Below, one piece after another: positions 34,658-43,824 of a stretch of DNA of 64,000 bases. The position numbers and the translations under genes were made by a program. The stretch comes from Bradyrhizobium sp. AZCC 1721 (lineage in GTDB: Bacteria > Pseudomonadota > Alphaproteobacteria > Rhizobiales > Xanthobacteraceae): assembly GCF_036924715.1 (NCBI RefSeq), contig NZ_JAZHSB010000001.1:1851001-1915000 (forward strand), in the 5' to 3' direction. Numbering within the stretch: the stretch's first letter is position 1; each line of letters starts with the position of its first letter. The notes under the pieces were generated by a model that saw only the letters and a list, made by a program, of their open reading frames with translations, searched no databases and was not told where the DNA came from.

Positions 34658-35627
34658 GGTTGAGCGTTCGGTCAAATGGATCCGGCGCGTCCCACGCGCC
34701 ATGAAATGCGTAAGCAGTAGAACGGCATCCACCGTGAGACCCTTGGCTCGATGAGCAGCTAGGGCACGTCTCCTTAACCCGGCCTGCTCTCAACTCGCGG
34801 TACAGCGGATGTTCCCACGTCTCCATAAAGGAGACATTCTTGATATTTCCGTAGTCAACGTACTCCCGGAGATAAGCGCATCCTATCGAGTCCCCGAAGG
34901 CATTGACCGCGGCCATTTGCCAGCACGAGTTGCCGTCATTTGGATGCCATGACTGCATCAGTTTCATGCCGGCAGGCAATCGCAGTGCGTCGAGCGCCGC
35001 ATGCATTTCGTCGAGCGACAGGGAAAATTCGTTCCAGCGGTATTTAAAGCGACCAAGCGGATAAGGCCGCAAAACGCCGGCCGTCTTCACGCCGAGCCGG
35101 TGAGCAAGGTCAATGTAGCCTTGCAGGTCATCGACATTCTTGCGGTTAAGGATGGTGAGCAGTTGCGTTTCAATCCCTGCTTCCACCAAGTATGTGACTG
35201 CTTCACAGGCGCGCGCATGGCTGCCCTGCGTGCCGGTGAAGTAGTCGTGCACCTTGGCATGTGGGCTAAGAATATCGACGAGCACGATCGCAACGCCGAT
35301 CTCCTTGAGTCTGGCGGCGACATCGCGCGTTATGAGTGTGCCGTTGGTCCGAATCTCAGTGAAGAAGCGGTTCGATGCGGAAGCGAGGAAGGGCAGGAAG
35401 TCCGGCCGATGAAATGGTTCGCCTCCTTCAATGTAGAGATAAACCACGCCCAACTCGGCAATTTCATCAAGGAAGCGACTCCACTCCTCACTGTTCAACT
35501 CGGACGACGCCTTCTCCGATGAACAATCGGCATAGCAATGTTGGCAGGAGAGATTGCAGGTCTCGGTGTAGCAAATTGTAAGCTTGAGCGGCTTCTGAAG
35601 CGCAAAGGGATTTTGTATGGGGCCCAT
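34584..35627 (-). CDS. Radical SAM/SPASM peptide-modifying enzyme
   Basis: This 347-aa enzyme has the [4Fe-4S] motif CNLSCQHC (about 24-31, inside YTETCNLSCQHCYADC), the SAM-binding YIEGGEPFHRPDF and a TIM-barrel core. The C-terminal half carries the auxiliary-cluster cysteines of a SPASM-type domain (NSCWQ, IGCAYL, CPSCSSSQ and HGGC). SPASM enzymes paired with PqqD-like proteins make carbon-carbon or thioether links in peptides. It is the first gene of a three-gene operon and is divergent from the large zinc-ribbon cyclase. The peptide target is unknown. Confidence 0.92.
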   Translation of the reverse strand: MGPIQNPFALQKPLKLTICYTETCNLSCQHCYADCSSEKASSELNSEEWSRFLDEIAELGVVYLYIEGGEPFHRPDFLPFLASASNRFFTEIRTNGTLITRDVAARLKEIGVAIVLVDILSPHAKVHDYFTGTQGSHARACEAVTYLVEAGIETQLLTILNRKNVDDLQGYIDLAHRLGVKTAGVLRPYPLGRFKYRWNEFSLSLDEMHAALDALRLPAGMKLMQSWHPNDGNSCWQMAAVNAFGDSIGCAYLREYVDYGNIKNVSFMETWEHPLYRELRAGRVKETCPSCSSSQGSHGGCRSTAYAFHGAWDAPDPFDRTLNHGVDLRVLPEWLLQPHPKPPGPPR

Positions 35628-35750
35628 GACGGCTGACCCTGCTTCTGCGCCGCGATCCGATCGCGTCGTGGGCCTATCTCGCGCAAGATTGTAATGCTAA
35701 GCTGGCATAAGATATTCAAATTGGCAAGCCTTAAGCCTGCAGTCATTCAT

Positions 35751-38700
35751 ATGCAATGCCCTGGTTGCGGTCGTTCGAATCCGGAAACAGCGCGCTTCTG
35801 CTCCCAATGTGGCGCGAGGCTGCATCTGGTCTGCGAGGCCTGTAGCTTCGAAAGCCCAGCTGGGTCTCGATTTTGTGGCCAGTGTGGTGCGCCACTTTCA
35901 GATCCCTTGGATGCTCAGCGCCTGGATCATCCCACATCAACGGGGCCGTCTGGCGCGACGAGCCATGATCAGCGCCCCGAGCGACGGCAGGTCACCGCGC
36001 TTTTCATTGACATGATCGGGTCGACCGATCTGTCGGTTCAACTCGATGAGGAGGAGTTCAGAGATATCATCTTCAGCTATCGGGACACCTGCGCAAACGC
36101 GGTACGACGCTTTGATGGCACCATCATTCGCTATGTCGGAGATGGGCTTCTTGTATGTTTCGGTTTTCCTGTAGCGCACGAGGATGATCCAGTTAGAGCC
36201 GTGCGCGCAGCCCTGTCGCTTCTGAACGACATGCGTCAACTTAATAGCCGGGAATCGTCGTCCAAGCCGCTGATCCACCTGCGCATGGGTATGCATACGG
36301 GCATTGTTATTGCCGGTGATTTGCGATCATCGGGAACGTTCGAGACAATGGGTATCCTCGGCGATACCCCCAACATCGCGTCCCGACTGCAACAAATCGC
36401 ACCTCCGGATACCTTGGTAATTTCCGAAACGACCGCTCGGCTCGTCGGCAACCTGTTCGAACTTCAAGGCCTGGGACAGCACCTAATCCGCGGTACACAG
36501 GAAGCAACTAACCTTTACCAGGTTGTCGCTGAAAAGTTGGATTTCGGTCGTGATACGCTGCGCGCTGTCCACCCGATGGTTGGGCGCAGTCACGAGCTTG
36601 CCCTTCTGCAGGACCGTTTTGCTCAGACCATCGATGGAGAGGGACAACTAGTCCTCATTGCGGCTGAAGCTGGTGCGGGCAAGACACGCTTGGTACGCGA
36701 GTTCAAGGAAGCGCTTGCAGGCACGAAAGTATCGTCCGTCACCTGCTATTGCTCAGCGTACAATCAGTCGAGCGCGCTGTATCCAATTATTGAGTTGATC
36801 CGCCGCGCGCTGAGCTTGGATAGTATCGGAACCATCGAGGACAAGCTTGCGAGTATTGAAAAGGCCTTTGCCGGATTGGACTCCGTTACCCCCGCGGCCG
36901 CTGAGCTGATAGCTGAACTTCTCGAACTGCCAGTGTCGTCACCGATGCACGAATTGGCCCCTTCACAGCGTCGCGAGCTCTTGCTTGAGGTCCTCACACA
37001 CTGGTTGCTTAGACAATCTGAACAGCTACCAGTCCTATTTATTGTTGAAGATCTTCATTGGGCTGATGCTTCGACAAGCAGCCTGCTCGCCCGGCTAATT
37101 CAGCGAATTTCGGCTCGGCAGGTAATGGCAATTTTCACGTTCCGACCGGAATTTAAGGCTGAGTGGATGCTGGAAGCGCAGGGGACGCGCCTCGGCCTCC
37201 GCCACCTCTCTCCGATCGAGGCTCGAACATTGGTCAAGCAAATCGTCGGGGCCGCGACCATCCCGACCGATGTGATCGAGCTGATCGTTACAAAGACGGG
37301 TGGCATACCGCTCTTCATCGAGGAGCTGACCAAGACGGTGGTTGAGGGCAATGTGTCCGCGAGCAGCGAGGATGATCTGCGACTTGCATCTGCCGTGGAC
37401 AGCATTCCCTCGACGCTGAGGGGGTCACTGGCTGCCCGGCTGGATCGTCTTAAGGTCGCGAAACCGCTGGCGCAAATTGCTGCAACATTTGGCCGTGTTT
37501 TTGATGGGGAAGTTCTAAGTGCGATCACCGGCGAGAGCGAGGCGGAACTTCGCCATCGACTGGCTGAGCTCCTGCGCGAGGATTTCCTGCAGCAGCACGG
37601 AATACTCGGCCAAGCCAAGTATTCGTTCCGGCATGCGCTCATTCAAGACGCCGCATACGACTCGCTACTGAAAAGCGAGCGTCAGGCACTACATCGCAAG
37701 ATTGCGGAGGTTCTGTCGAGCCGGTTTCCAGCCGTGGTCGCGGCGACGCCTGAAGTCGTTGCTCAGCATTACGCAGCCGCGAACCTCATTGAACCCGCCA
37801 TATTGCATTGGGAAGCAGCGGGAAAAAAGGCTGCGGAGCGCTCGGCGAACGTGGAAGCCGCCAGTCACTTTGCGAGCGCACTGGCTGCACTGCGGCGCCT
37901 TCCTGATACAGTCGAGCGCGCGCGTCGCGAGCTCTCGCTGGAGATTGATCGGGGATCGCAGCTTCTCGCCACGAAGGGTAATGCTGCACCCGAGGTCGAA
38001 ACGGTTTTCTCTCGCGCTTGCGAACTGAGCGAGCGGCTCGGGGAGCATCGCATGCTCTTTCGAGCCCTCTACGGACTCATGATGTTCTGCATCGTTCGAG
38101 GTCAGCTTGAGAAGGCGAAGACGCTGGGCGTGCGTCTGGTTGAACAAGCAGAACTGGCAAATGACCGCGATCTTCTGCTGCAGGCAAAGCGGCCGCTTGG
38201 GCTCACTCTTTTCTATCTTGGTCAATTCGCAGTTGCAAAAGCAACTCTTGAGGAGGCGCTCCGGCTCTATGATCCGGACCGGCACCATCATCACCGGTTT
38301 GAGTATGGTTCGGATCCTGCTGTTTTAGCCCAATGCAATCTCGCGTGGACTGAGTGGTTTTTGGGCTTGGCAGACAGTGCCGTGGTGGACAGTGCTCAGG
38401 CGATCGATAGAGCCGTTCAACTCGATCATCCCCACAGTCTTGGGTTTGCGTTGAGCTTCGAAGCTTCGATTCGACAGGCGCGAGGCGAGCCAGTCGAGGC
38501 CCTCGAAGCCGCCGAGCGAGCCATCAATGTCGGGCGTAAATATCGCTTTCCATATTGGAGTGCATGGGGCCAAATGCTGCGGGGCTGGGCCGTCGGCAAA
38601 CTCGGCGACTTGCGAGAAGGCGCTGCAGAGATCGAGCAGGGTCTTGCGGACTATCGTGCAACGGGCGCAGAGCTCATGCGGCCATATGGCCTGATGCTGC

Positions 38701-39095
38701 TCGCCGAGACTGTTGCGGCAGACGGCGATGCGCAGCATGCACTTCATCTGCTCGATGAAGTCGTCGTGACCATATCGACGAACAAGACATTATTCTGCGA
38801 ACCAGAATTACACAGACTCCGAGGCGAGCTGATTCTTGCTGGAAACCGCGGAAGTTCGAAGGCTCTCGATCTTATCCGAAGAGCCGCAGACCTCGCGCAC
38901 GAAATGGGTGCCCAGGCGCTGGAATTGCGGGCGATACTCAGCTTGGCGTCGGCTACACAGGGCGATGAACGCGCCGCTATCTTGGAGAGGTTAAGCCGGC
39001 TCTACGGGCAAATGGCCGAAGGATTTGGCACGGCAGATATGATTTCGGCGGCTCGCCTGCTAAGTCTGACAACGGGACAGAATACGAACGCCTGA
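35751..39095 (+). CDS. Double zinc-ribbon, class III cyclase, AAA ATPase and TPR multidomain regulator
   Basis: The ATG at 35751 (1114 aa) begins at a double zinc ribbon (CPGCGRSNPETARFCSQCG and CEACSFES ... CGQCG). A class III cyclase domain follows (about 75-260) with metal Asp residues in FIDMIGST and VGDGLLVCFG. Then comes an AAA/STAND-type ATPase with Walker A AEAGAGKTR and Walker B LFIVEDLHWAD, and about 500 C-terminal residues of TPR-like helices. Such proteins are large intracellular sensors. The gene reads as less GC-rich than the window average and lies divergent from the radical SAM operon, so it may belong to the same acquired segment. Confidence 0.88.
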   Translation: MQCPGCGRSNPETARFCSQCGARLHLVCEACSFESPAGSRFCGQCGAPLSDPLDAQRLDHPTSTGPSGATSHDQRPERRQVTALFIDMIGSTDLSVQLDEEEFRDIIFSYRDTCANAVRRFDGTIIRYVGDGLLVCFGFPVAHEDDPVRAVRAALSLLNDMRQLNSRESSSKPLIHLRMGMHTGIVIAGDLRSSGTFETMGILGDTPNIASRLQQIAPPDTLVISETTARLVGNLFELQGLGQHLIRGTQEATNLYQVVAEKLDFGRDTLRAVHPMVGRSHELALLQDRFAQTIDGEGQLVLIAAEAGAGKTRLVREFKEALAGTKVSSVTCYCSAYNQSSALYPIIELIRRALSLDSIGTIEDKLASIEKAFAGLDSVTPAAAELIAELLELPVSSPMHELAPSQRRELLLEVLTHWLLRQSEQLPVLFIVEDLHWADASTSSLLARLIQRISARQVMAIFTFRPEFKAEWMLEAQGTRLGLRHLSPIEARTLVKQIVGAATIPTDVIELIVTKTGGIPLFIEELTKTVVEGNVSASSEDDLRLASAVDSIPSTLRGSLAARLDRLKVAKPLAQIAATFGRVFDGEVLSAITGESEAELRHRLAELLREDFLQQHGILGQAKYSFRHALIQDAAYDSLLKSERQALHRKIAEVLSSRFPAVVAATPEVVAQHYAAANLIEPAILHWEAAGKKAAERSANVEAASHFASALAALRRLPDTVERARRELSLEIDRGSQLLATKGNAAPEVETVFSRACELSERLGEHRMLFRALYGLMMFCIVRGQLEKAKTLGVRLVEQAELANDRDLLLQAKRPLGLTLFYLGQFAVAKATLEEALRLYDPDRHHHHRFEYGSDPAVLAQCNLAWTEWFLGLADSAVVDSAQAIDRAVQLDHPHSLGFALSFEASIRQARGEPVEALEAAERAINVGRKYRFPYWSAWGQMLRGWAVGKLGDLREGAAEIEQGLADYRATGAELMRPYGLMLLAETVAADGDAQHALHLLDEVVVTISTNKTLFCEPELHRLRGELILAGNRGSSKALDLIRRAADLAHEMGAQALELRAILSLASATQGDERAAILERLSRLYGQMAEGFGTADMISAARLLSLTTGQNTNA

Positions 39096-39241
39096 TCCTG
39101 GGCCTCGAAGAACAGTACTCCGCACAGTCATTGATCGCCTCTGGCTCAGGCGACGAAAGATGAAATAGCCATTGGGCATCTTTCGGACATAGCCTTCGAT
39201 AACAAGATCAACCACTTCCATTGCTCCAACAGAAATTCCCA

Positions 39242-40543
39242 ATGCGTCTCCCCTTCTTCTACGGCTGGCTGATCGTTGTGGTGACGTTCGTCACCATGGC
39301 GATTGGCGTCAATGCGCGCACCGCCTTCTCGCTGTTCTTTCCGCCGATCATTGGCGAGTTCGGATGGGACCGCGGCGTCACCGCGGGCGCGTTTTCGTTC
39401 GGCTTCGTGGTTTCCGGCGGCGTCAGCCCGCTGATCGGCCGCATGATGGATCGCCTCGGGCCGCGTGCGGTGATGGAGCTCGGCGTTGCGCTGATGGGCA
39501 GCGGGCTCTTGCTGGCGCCGCTGACGACGCAGCCCTGGCATCTCTATCTCACCATCGGCGTGCTGGTCGGCGCGGGCAGCGTGTGCCTCGGCTATTCCGG
39601 CCAATCGCTGTTTCTGCCGAACTGGTTCATTCGCCGCCGCGGGCTCGCCATGGGGCTCGCCTTTGCCGGCGTCGGCATCGGCTCGGTAACGCTGCTACCG
39701 TGGGTGCAGCACATGATCGAGCAGACCGGCTGGCGCACTGCCTGCACCGCGATGGGTATTCTGGTGCTCGCCGTGCTTGCGCCGATCAACCTTCTGCTGC
39801 GAAAACGGCCCGAGGATATCGGGCTGTTGCCGGATGGCGACGCGGCGCCGTCGGCGACATCGGCTGCACCTCGCTCGAACATTGTCGATCCCGTCTGGGC
39901 AGCCACCGACTGGACGCTGCCCCGCGCGCTGCGTACCGCGCGATTCTGGTGGATTTCGCTCGGCTATTTCGGTGGCCTGTATGTCTGGTACGCGGTGCAG
40001 GTGCACCAGACCAAATACCTGCTCGACATCGGCTTCAGCGCCAACGTGGCGGTATGGGCGCTCGGCGTCGTCAGCCTGCTCGGCATACCGGGCCAGATCT
40101 GGCTCGGGCATCTTTCCGACCGGATCGGGCGCGAATGGATCTGGGCCATTAGCTGTGCCGGCTTTGCGATCTGCTTCGCGGCGCTGATCGCCTTGAAATT
40201 CGCGCCGGTACTGCCTTTGGTCTATCTCATGATCTTCACGCAAGGCGCGCTCGGCTATGGCCTGACCTCGATCATGGGCGCGGTGGTGCTGGAGATCTTT
40301 CAGGGCAAGCAATACGGCAGCATCTTCGGCACCATCATGCTGGCGGCGCTGGCCGGAGGCGCGGCGGGCCCATGGGTGACCGGGCTGCTGTATGACCTTT
40401 CAGGCAGCTATACGCTCGCCTTCGCGTTCGGCATCGCCGTCAGCATCCTGTCGGTAGTGGCGATCAGGCAGGCATCGCCGGGCAAGGTGAGGGCGGTCGC
40501 GGGACAAATGCACAAGATGCCATTCAAGGACGACACGGGTTAG
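39242..40543 (+). CDS. MFS transporter (OFA/MCT-like, organic-anion type)
   Basis: The ATG at 39242 (433 aa) starts FFYGWLIVVVTFVTMAIGVN, a pattern typical of the oxalate/formate antiporter and monocarboxylate-like MFS group. The middle loop has LLLRKRPEDIGLLPDGD, also typical. About 12 helices are present, with the first motif GRMMDRLGPRAVME between helices 2 and 3. A TTG seven codons upstream is a less likely start. The substrate, probably a small carboxylate, is inference. Confidence 0.85.
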   Translation: MRLPFFYGWLIVVVTFVTMAIGVNARTAFSLFFPPIIGEFGWDRGVTAGAFSFGFVVSGGVSPLIGRMMDRLGPRAVMELGVALMGSGLLLAPLTTQPWHLYLTIGVLVGAGSVCLGYSGQSLFLPNWFIRRRGLAMGLAFAGVGIGSVTLLPWVQHMIEQTGWRTACTAMGILVLAVLAPINLLLRKRPEDIGLLPDGDAAPSATSAAPRSNIVDPVWAATDWTLPRALRTARFWWISLGYFGGLYVWYAVQVHQTKYLLDIGFSANVAVWALGVVSLLGIPGQIWLGHLSDRIGREWIWAISCAGFAICFAALIALKFAPVLPLVYLMIFTQGALGYGLTSIMGAVVLEIFQGKQYGSIFGTIMLAALAGGAAGPWVTGLLYDLSGSYTLAFAFGIAVSILSVVAIRQASPGKVRAVAGQMHKMPFKDDTG

Positions 40544-40562
40544 CCGCAACTGGAGGCACGGC

Positions 40563-41693
40563 TCATTGCAGGCGCGGTTCAACGTCGAACGTTTTGCGCA
40601 GCACTTCCGCACCGTCCCTGGTCACGCGATACGTCGCAGTGTAGCGGCCGGCCGGCCACGCTGCCTCCGTGCGCTTCTTTCCCGTGATCATGAGGAATTG
40701 CGCCATGTCCCGGTCGAGCGCGGGAGGGCTGTTGGCCGCGACGGAAGCGCCGCCCGGTCCGTGCACCGTGAGGGATTGCAGGTCGCCGGCCTGCAAGCCG
40801 ATGGCTCTCACATAAGCGACGAGCGCATCCGAACCCGACGTGACGGGCTGCCTGCCGATTTCGCCGGACTCGACCAACTCCATGGTCGGGGCGATGCCGG
40901 CAAAGCCGTAATCGATAATTTCGCGGGGCCGGTATTGCATCTGTTCGCCAAGCGAAGCGGCCCAGATCGACCGGCCGCCGCCGCAGGAATTCTCGGGCGC
41001 ACCATAGGCAAAGGGATCCACGATCTTTCCGCGATGCCTTACCGTGAAATGAAGGTGAAAAAATTCGGTGTCGCCGGATAGTCCGACCAGGCCGATCGGC
41101 TGCCCCGTCGTCACTTGATCGCCGACCTTGATCCGAACGCTGCCTTTGGCCATGTGGCAATATTGCGTGCGCCAGCCGCCCTCGTGTTCGATGACCGCGC
41201 CGTTGCCGCATTCCTTTCCGGCGATGGCGGCCTTGCCCGCGGTCCTGATCGAGACGTCGTCCATATCGTTTCGCGTCCCGATGACGCGTCCCGGCGCCGC
41301 GGCGAGCACCTCTATCCCCTGTCTTTGTATTTCCAGGTTCGCAATCCTGACGTCGGTGCCGTCGTGACCGTCATAGCTGCGCCCGCCGCAGCGATAGTCA
41401 CGGGCCTTGTCCGACGCGTCGTGATCGACATAGTTTTGAAAGAAGCAGGTCAGGCCCGGCTGACATTTGACAGGCAGCACGAGCGAGATGACTTCCTCGG
41501 CCTTGGCGCCGAGCGTGGTGGCAAAACACAGCGAAATCAGGATCAGGTATTTCAGGTGCGGCCATCCGGATGCTGCGAAGCGGCGCACAGCTTGGCGCGC
41601 GGAATGTGTCGAATATCTGGTTTCGGCGTTCGCGAGCATTCGCGAAAGGCAGCGATTGCGACGCGTCGCGCGAGAAAGATATTTTCGTCTCAT
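40563..41693 (-). CDS. M23 family (LytM-type) peptidase, exported
   Basis: This 376-aa protein has a long N-terminus with a hydrophobic segment (KYLILISLCFATTLGAKA), probably a signal peptide if the true start lies downstream of 41693. The M23 domain shows the zinc-ligand pattern HDGTDVRI, HMAKGSVRIKVGDQVTTGQPIG and FFHLHFTV. Family members cut peptidoglycan peptide bridges or act as LytM regulators. Its start ATG overlaps the stop of the tetR gene by 4 bp, which is unusual for genes of unrelated function. Confidence 0.85.
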   Translation of the reverse strand: MRRKYLSRATRRNRCLSRMLANAETRYSTHSARQAVRRFAASGWPHLKYLILISLCFATTLGAKAEEVISLVLPVKCQPGLTCFFQNYVDHDASDKARDYRCGGRSYDGHDGTDVRIANLEIQRQGIEVLAAAPGRVIGTRNDMDDVSIRTAGKAAIAGKECGNGAVIEHEGGWRTQYCHMAKGSVRIKVGDQVTTGQPIGLVGLSGDTEFFHLHFTVRHRGKIVDPFAYGAPENSCGGGRSIWAASLGEQMQYRPREIIDYGFAGIAPTMELVESGEIGRQPVTSGSDALVAYVRAIGLQAGDLQSLTVHGPGGASVAANSPPALDRDMAQFLMITGKKRTEAAWPAGRYTATYRVTRDGAEVLRKTFDVEPRLQ

Positions 41694-42301
41694 GCCGATG
41701 AAATTCCCATCGCCCGTTGCAGGTCGCCGATGGCGCGAAAAAAGCTGTCGGGCGGCGTGGTCTCGGGATCGATCAGGCGGTGCAGGCGAAAACCATCCTC
41801 CAGCGCCAGCACCAGGGCGCCCGCCCAGGTCGGATTGAGAATGGTCGTCCTGCCGCTGTTCCTGGCCGTGGTCTCGATGATGTCGGTGACCAGCTTTCGC
41901 CGGGCGCGCAGCCGTTTGGCAAGTTCGGGCCGGCGCTTTTCGGCACGCGCCACGAACAGGATCATTTCCATGTGCAACAGGGGCGAGCGGCCGAGCGGAT
42001 CCTGCTGGCTTCTATTCATGGTCCTTAGCGCATCGATGAAGTCGGCAAGGTTCCTGTGCCGCTCGAGCAGATCGCGGATACGCCCGATCGATTGCTCGAC
42101 GTGATCCTCGAGCATGGCGATGATCAGTTCGTCCTTGCTCTTGAAGTTCGAATAGAATGCCCCGCGCGTGAAGCCGGCCGCCGCCGCAATCGCCTCGATG
42201 CTGGCGCCGCCAATCCCCTGTTCCTCGAACACGCGCGCCGCCGCCTCGAACAGCTTTTCGCGGGTGTCGTCCCTTGTGGGTCTGGTTCGCACTCTTGACA
42301 T
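41690..42301 (-). CDS. TetR family transcriptional regulator
   Basis: This 203-aa protein has the TetR HTH: FEEQGIGGASIEAIAAAAGF, then TRGAFYSNFKSKDELIIAML. The variable C-terminal domain binds an unknown ligand. It is divergent from the cytochrome P450 gene, with a candidate operator in between, and probably represses it. Its stop overlaps the start of the M23 gene. Confidence 0.92.
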   Translation of the reverse strand: MSRVRTRPTRDDTREKLFEAAARVFEEQGIGGASIEAIAAAAGFTRGAFYSNFKSKDELIIAMLEDHVEQSIGRIRDLLERHRNLADFIDALRTMNRSQQDPLGRSPLLHMEMILFVARAEKRRPELAKRLRARRKLVTDIIETTARNSGRTTILNPTWAGALVLALEDGFRLHRLIDPETTPPDSFFRAIGDLQRAMGISSA

Positions 42302-42330
42302 CTGTCCAGTTTAGGCGAGAATGCAACTCA

Positions 42331-42344
42331 ATACAATAATGTAT
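42331..42344. promoter_or_regulatory. Candidate TetR operator between tetR and the P450 gene
   Basis: ATACA-ATAA-TGTAT is a perfect inverted repeat with 5-bp arms, 30 bp upstream of the tetR start and 66 bp upstream of the P450 start. The location suits autoregulation and repression of the P450. No footprint evidence exists. Confidence 0.45.
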
Positions 42345-42409
42345 CGAATTTCGACCAATCGGCCCGGGGCAAGACGCGCTGAATGGCGCACAGCCAGCAG
42401 GAGGTCACC

Positions 42410-43642
42410 ATGAACGAGCATGTTCAGGCTGCCAGTAGCGCGCCGTTGTTCAATCCGCTGGCTCCGGAATTCATTCGCAACCCCTATCCGCATTACGAGC
42501 GGATGCGCACCACCGATCCCGTGCATCTGACGCCGCTAGGGATGTATGTCGCAAGCCGTCATGCCGAGGTCAGCCTCGTCATGCGCGACAAGCGGTTCGG
42601 CAAGGATTATGTCGAGCGCACCGTCCGCCGCTACGGCCCCAAGATCATGGACGAGCCGGTGTTCCGCAGCATGAGCCACTGGATGCTGCAGCAGGATCCG
42701 CCGGACCACACCCGTTTGCGCGGCCTGGTGGTGAAGGCCTTTACCGCGCGCCGGGTCGAGGACATGCGCCCGCGCATCCAGCAGGTCGTCGACGAGACGC
42801 TCGACCGTATCATCCCGCAGGGGCAGATGGACCTGATCGAGGATTTCGCGTTCCGCCTGCCGGTCACCATCATCTGCGACATGCTGGGGATCCCTGAGGA
42901 CCATCGCGAGGCGTTTTATACCGGTTCACGCGACGGCGGACGCCTGCTCGATCCGGTGCCGTTGTCGCCGGAGGAGATCAAGCAGGGCAACGCCAGCAAC
43001 GCGCTGGCCACGATGTATTTCCAGCAACTGTTCGATCTCAGGCGCAAAAGCCCGGGCGACGACCTGATCACCCAACTGGTGCAGGCCGAGGAAGACGGCA
43101 GCAAGCTTACCAATGAGGAACTGACCGCCAATATCATCCTGCTGTTCGGAGCCGGCCACGAGACCACCGTCAACCTGATCGGCAACGGCTTGCTGGCACT
43201 GCACCGCAATCCAGACCAGCTCGCGCTGCTCAAGGCGAGGCCCGAGCTCATCACCAACGCCATCGAGGAATTCCTGCGCTACGATTCCTCGGTGCAGTTG
43301 ACCGGGCGGGTGGCGCTGGAGGATATCGACGATCTCGGCGGAAAACGCATTCCGAAGGGCGAGAGCGTGCTGTGCCTGCTCGGCTCGGCCAACCACGACC
43401 CGGCGGTCTATCCGGACCACCCGGAGCGGCTGGATATCACCCGGCCCAACGTGAAGCCGCTATCGTTCGGCGGCGGCATCCACTTCTGCCTCGGGGCCCA
43501 GTTGGCGCGGATCGAGGCCGAGATCGCGATCTCGACCCTGTTGCGTCGGCTACCGGACCTGCGGCTCGATGACGCTGTCAATGCGGAATGGCGGCCGACC
43601 TTCGTGCTGCGCGGCCTGAAGCGCCTGCCGGCGAGCTGGTAA
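42410..43642 (+). CDS. Cytochrome P450
   Basis: The ATG at 42410 follows AGGAGGTCACC, a near-perfect Shine-Dalgarno, giving 410 residues. All hallmarks are present: I-helix AGHETTVN, the EFLRYDSS ExxR motif, and the heme-binding FGGGIHFCLGAQLAR with the axial Cys. A soluble bacterial class I P450, it will need ferredoxin and reductase, which are not encoded nearby. The divergent TetR gene suggests induction by a substrate. Confidence 0.94.
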   Translation: MNEHVQAASSAPLFNPLAPEFIRNPYPHYERMRTTDPVHLTPLGMYVASRHAEVSLVMRDKRFGKDYVERTVRRYGPKIMDEPVFRSMSHWMLQQDPPDHTRLRGLVVKAFTARRVEDMRPRIQQVVDETLDRIIPQGQMDLIEDFAFRLPVTIICDMLGIPEDHREAFYTGSRDGGRLLDPVPLSPEEIKQGNASNALATMYFQQLFDLRRKSPGDDLITQLVQAEEDGSKLTNEELTANIILLFGAGHETTVNLIGNGLLALHRNPDQLALLKARPELITNAIEEFLRYDSSVQLTGRVALEDIDDLGGKRIPKGESVLCLLGSANHDPAVYPDHPERLDITRPNVKPLSFGGGIHFCLGAQLARIEAEIAISTLLRRLPDLRLDDAVNAEWRPTFVLRGLKRLPASW

Positions 43643-43824
43643 GGCTCTGACAACTCCCATGGCCGCCGGTTTTGAGCCCCAGGTTCAGTGGGCACAGCCT
43701 GGCGAGGCTGTTGTCAGTATGCCGCTGTGACTTCGCCATACTTCTCTCTATATTCCGGGCAGCTCCGGGGCAGGGTTCCGGCATGGCGCGCGGCCTGCGC
43801 CGGGGCGGTTCAAGGGGAAGCACC

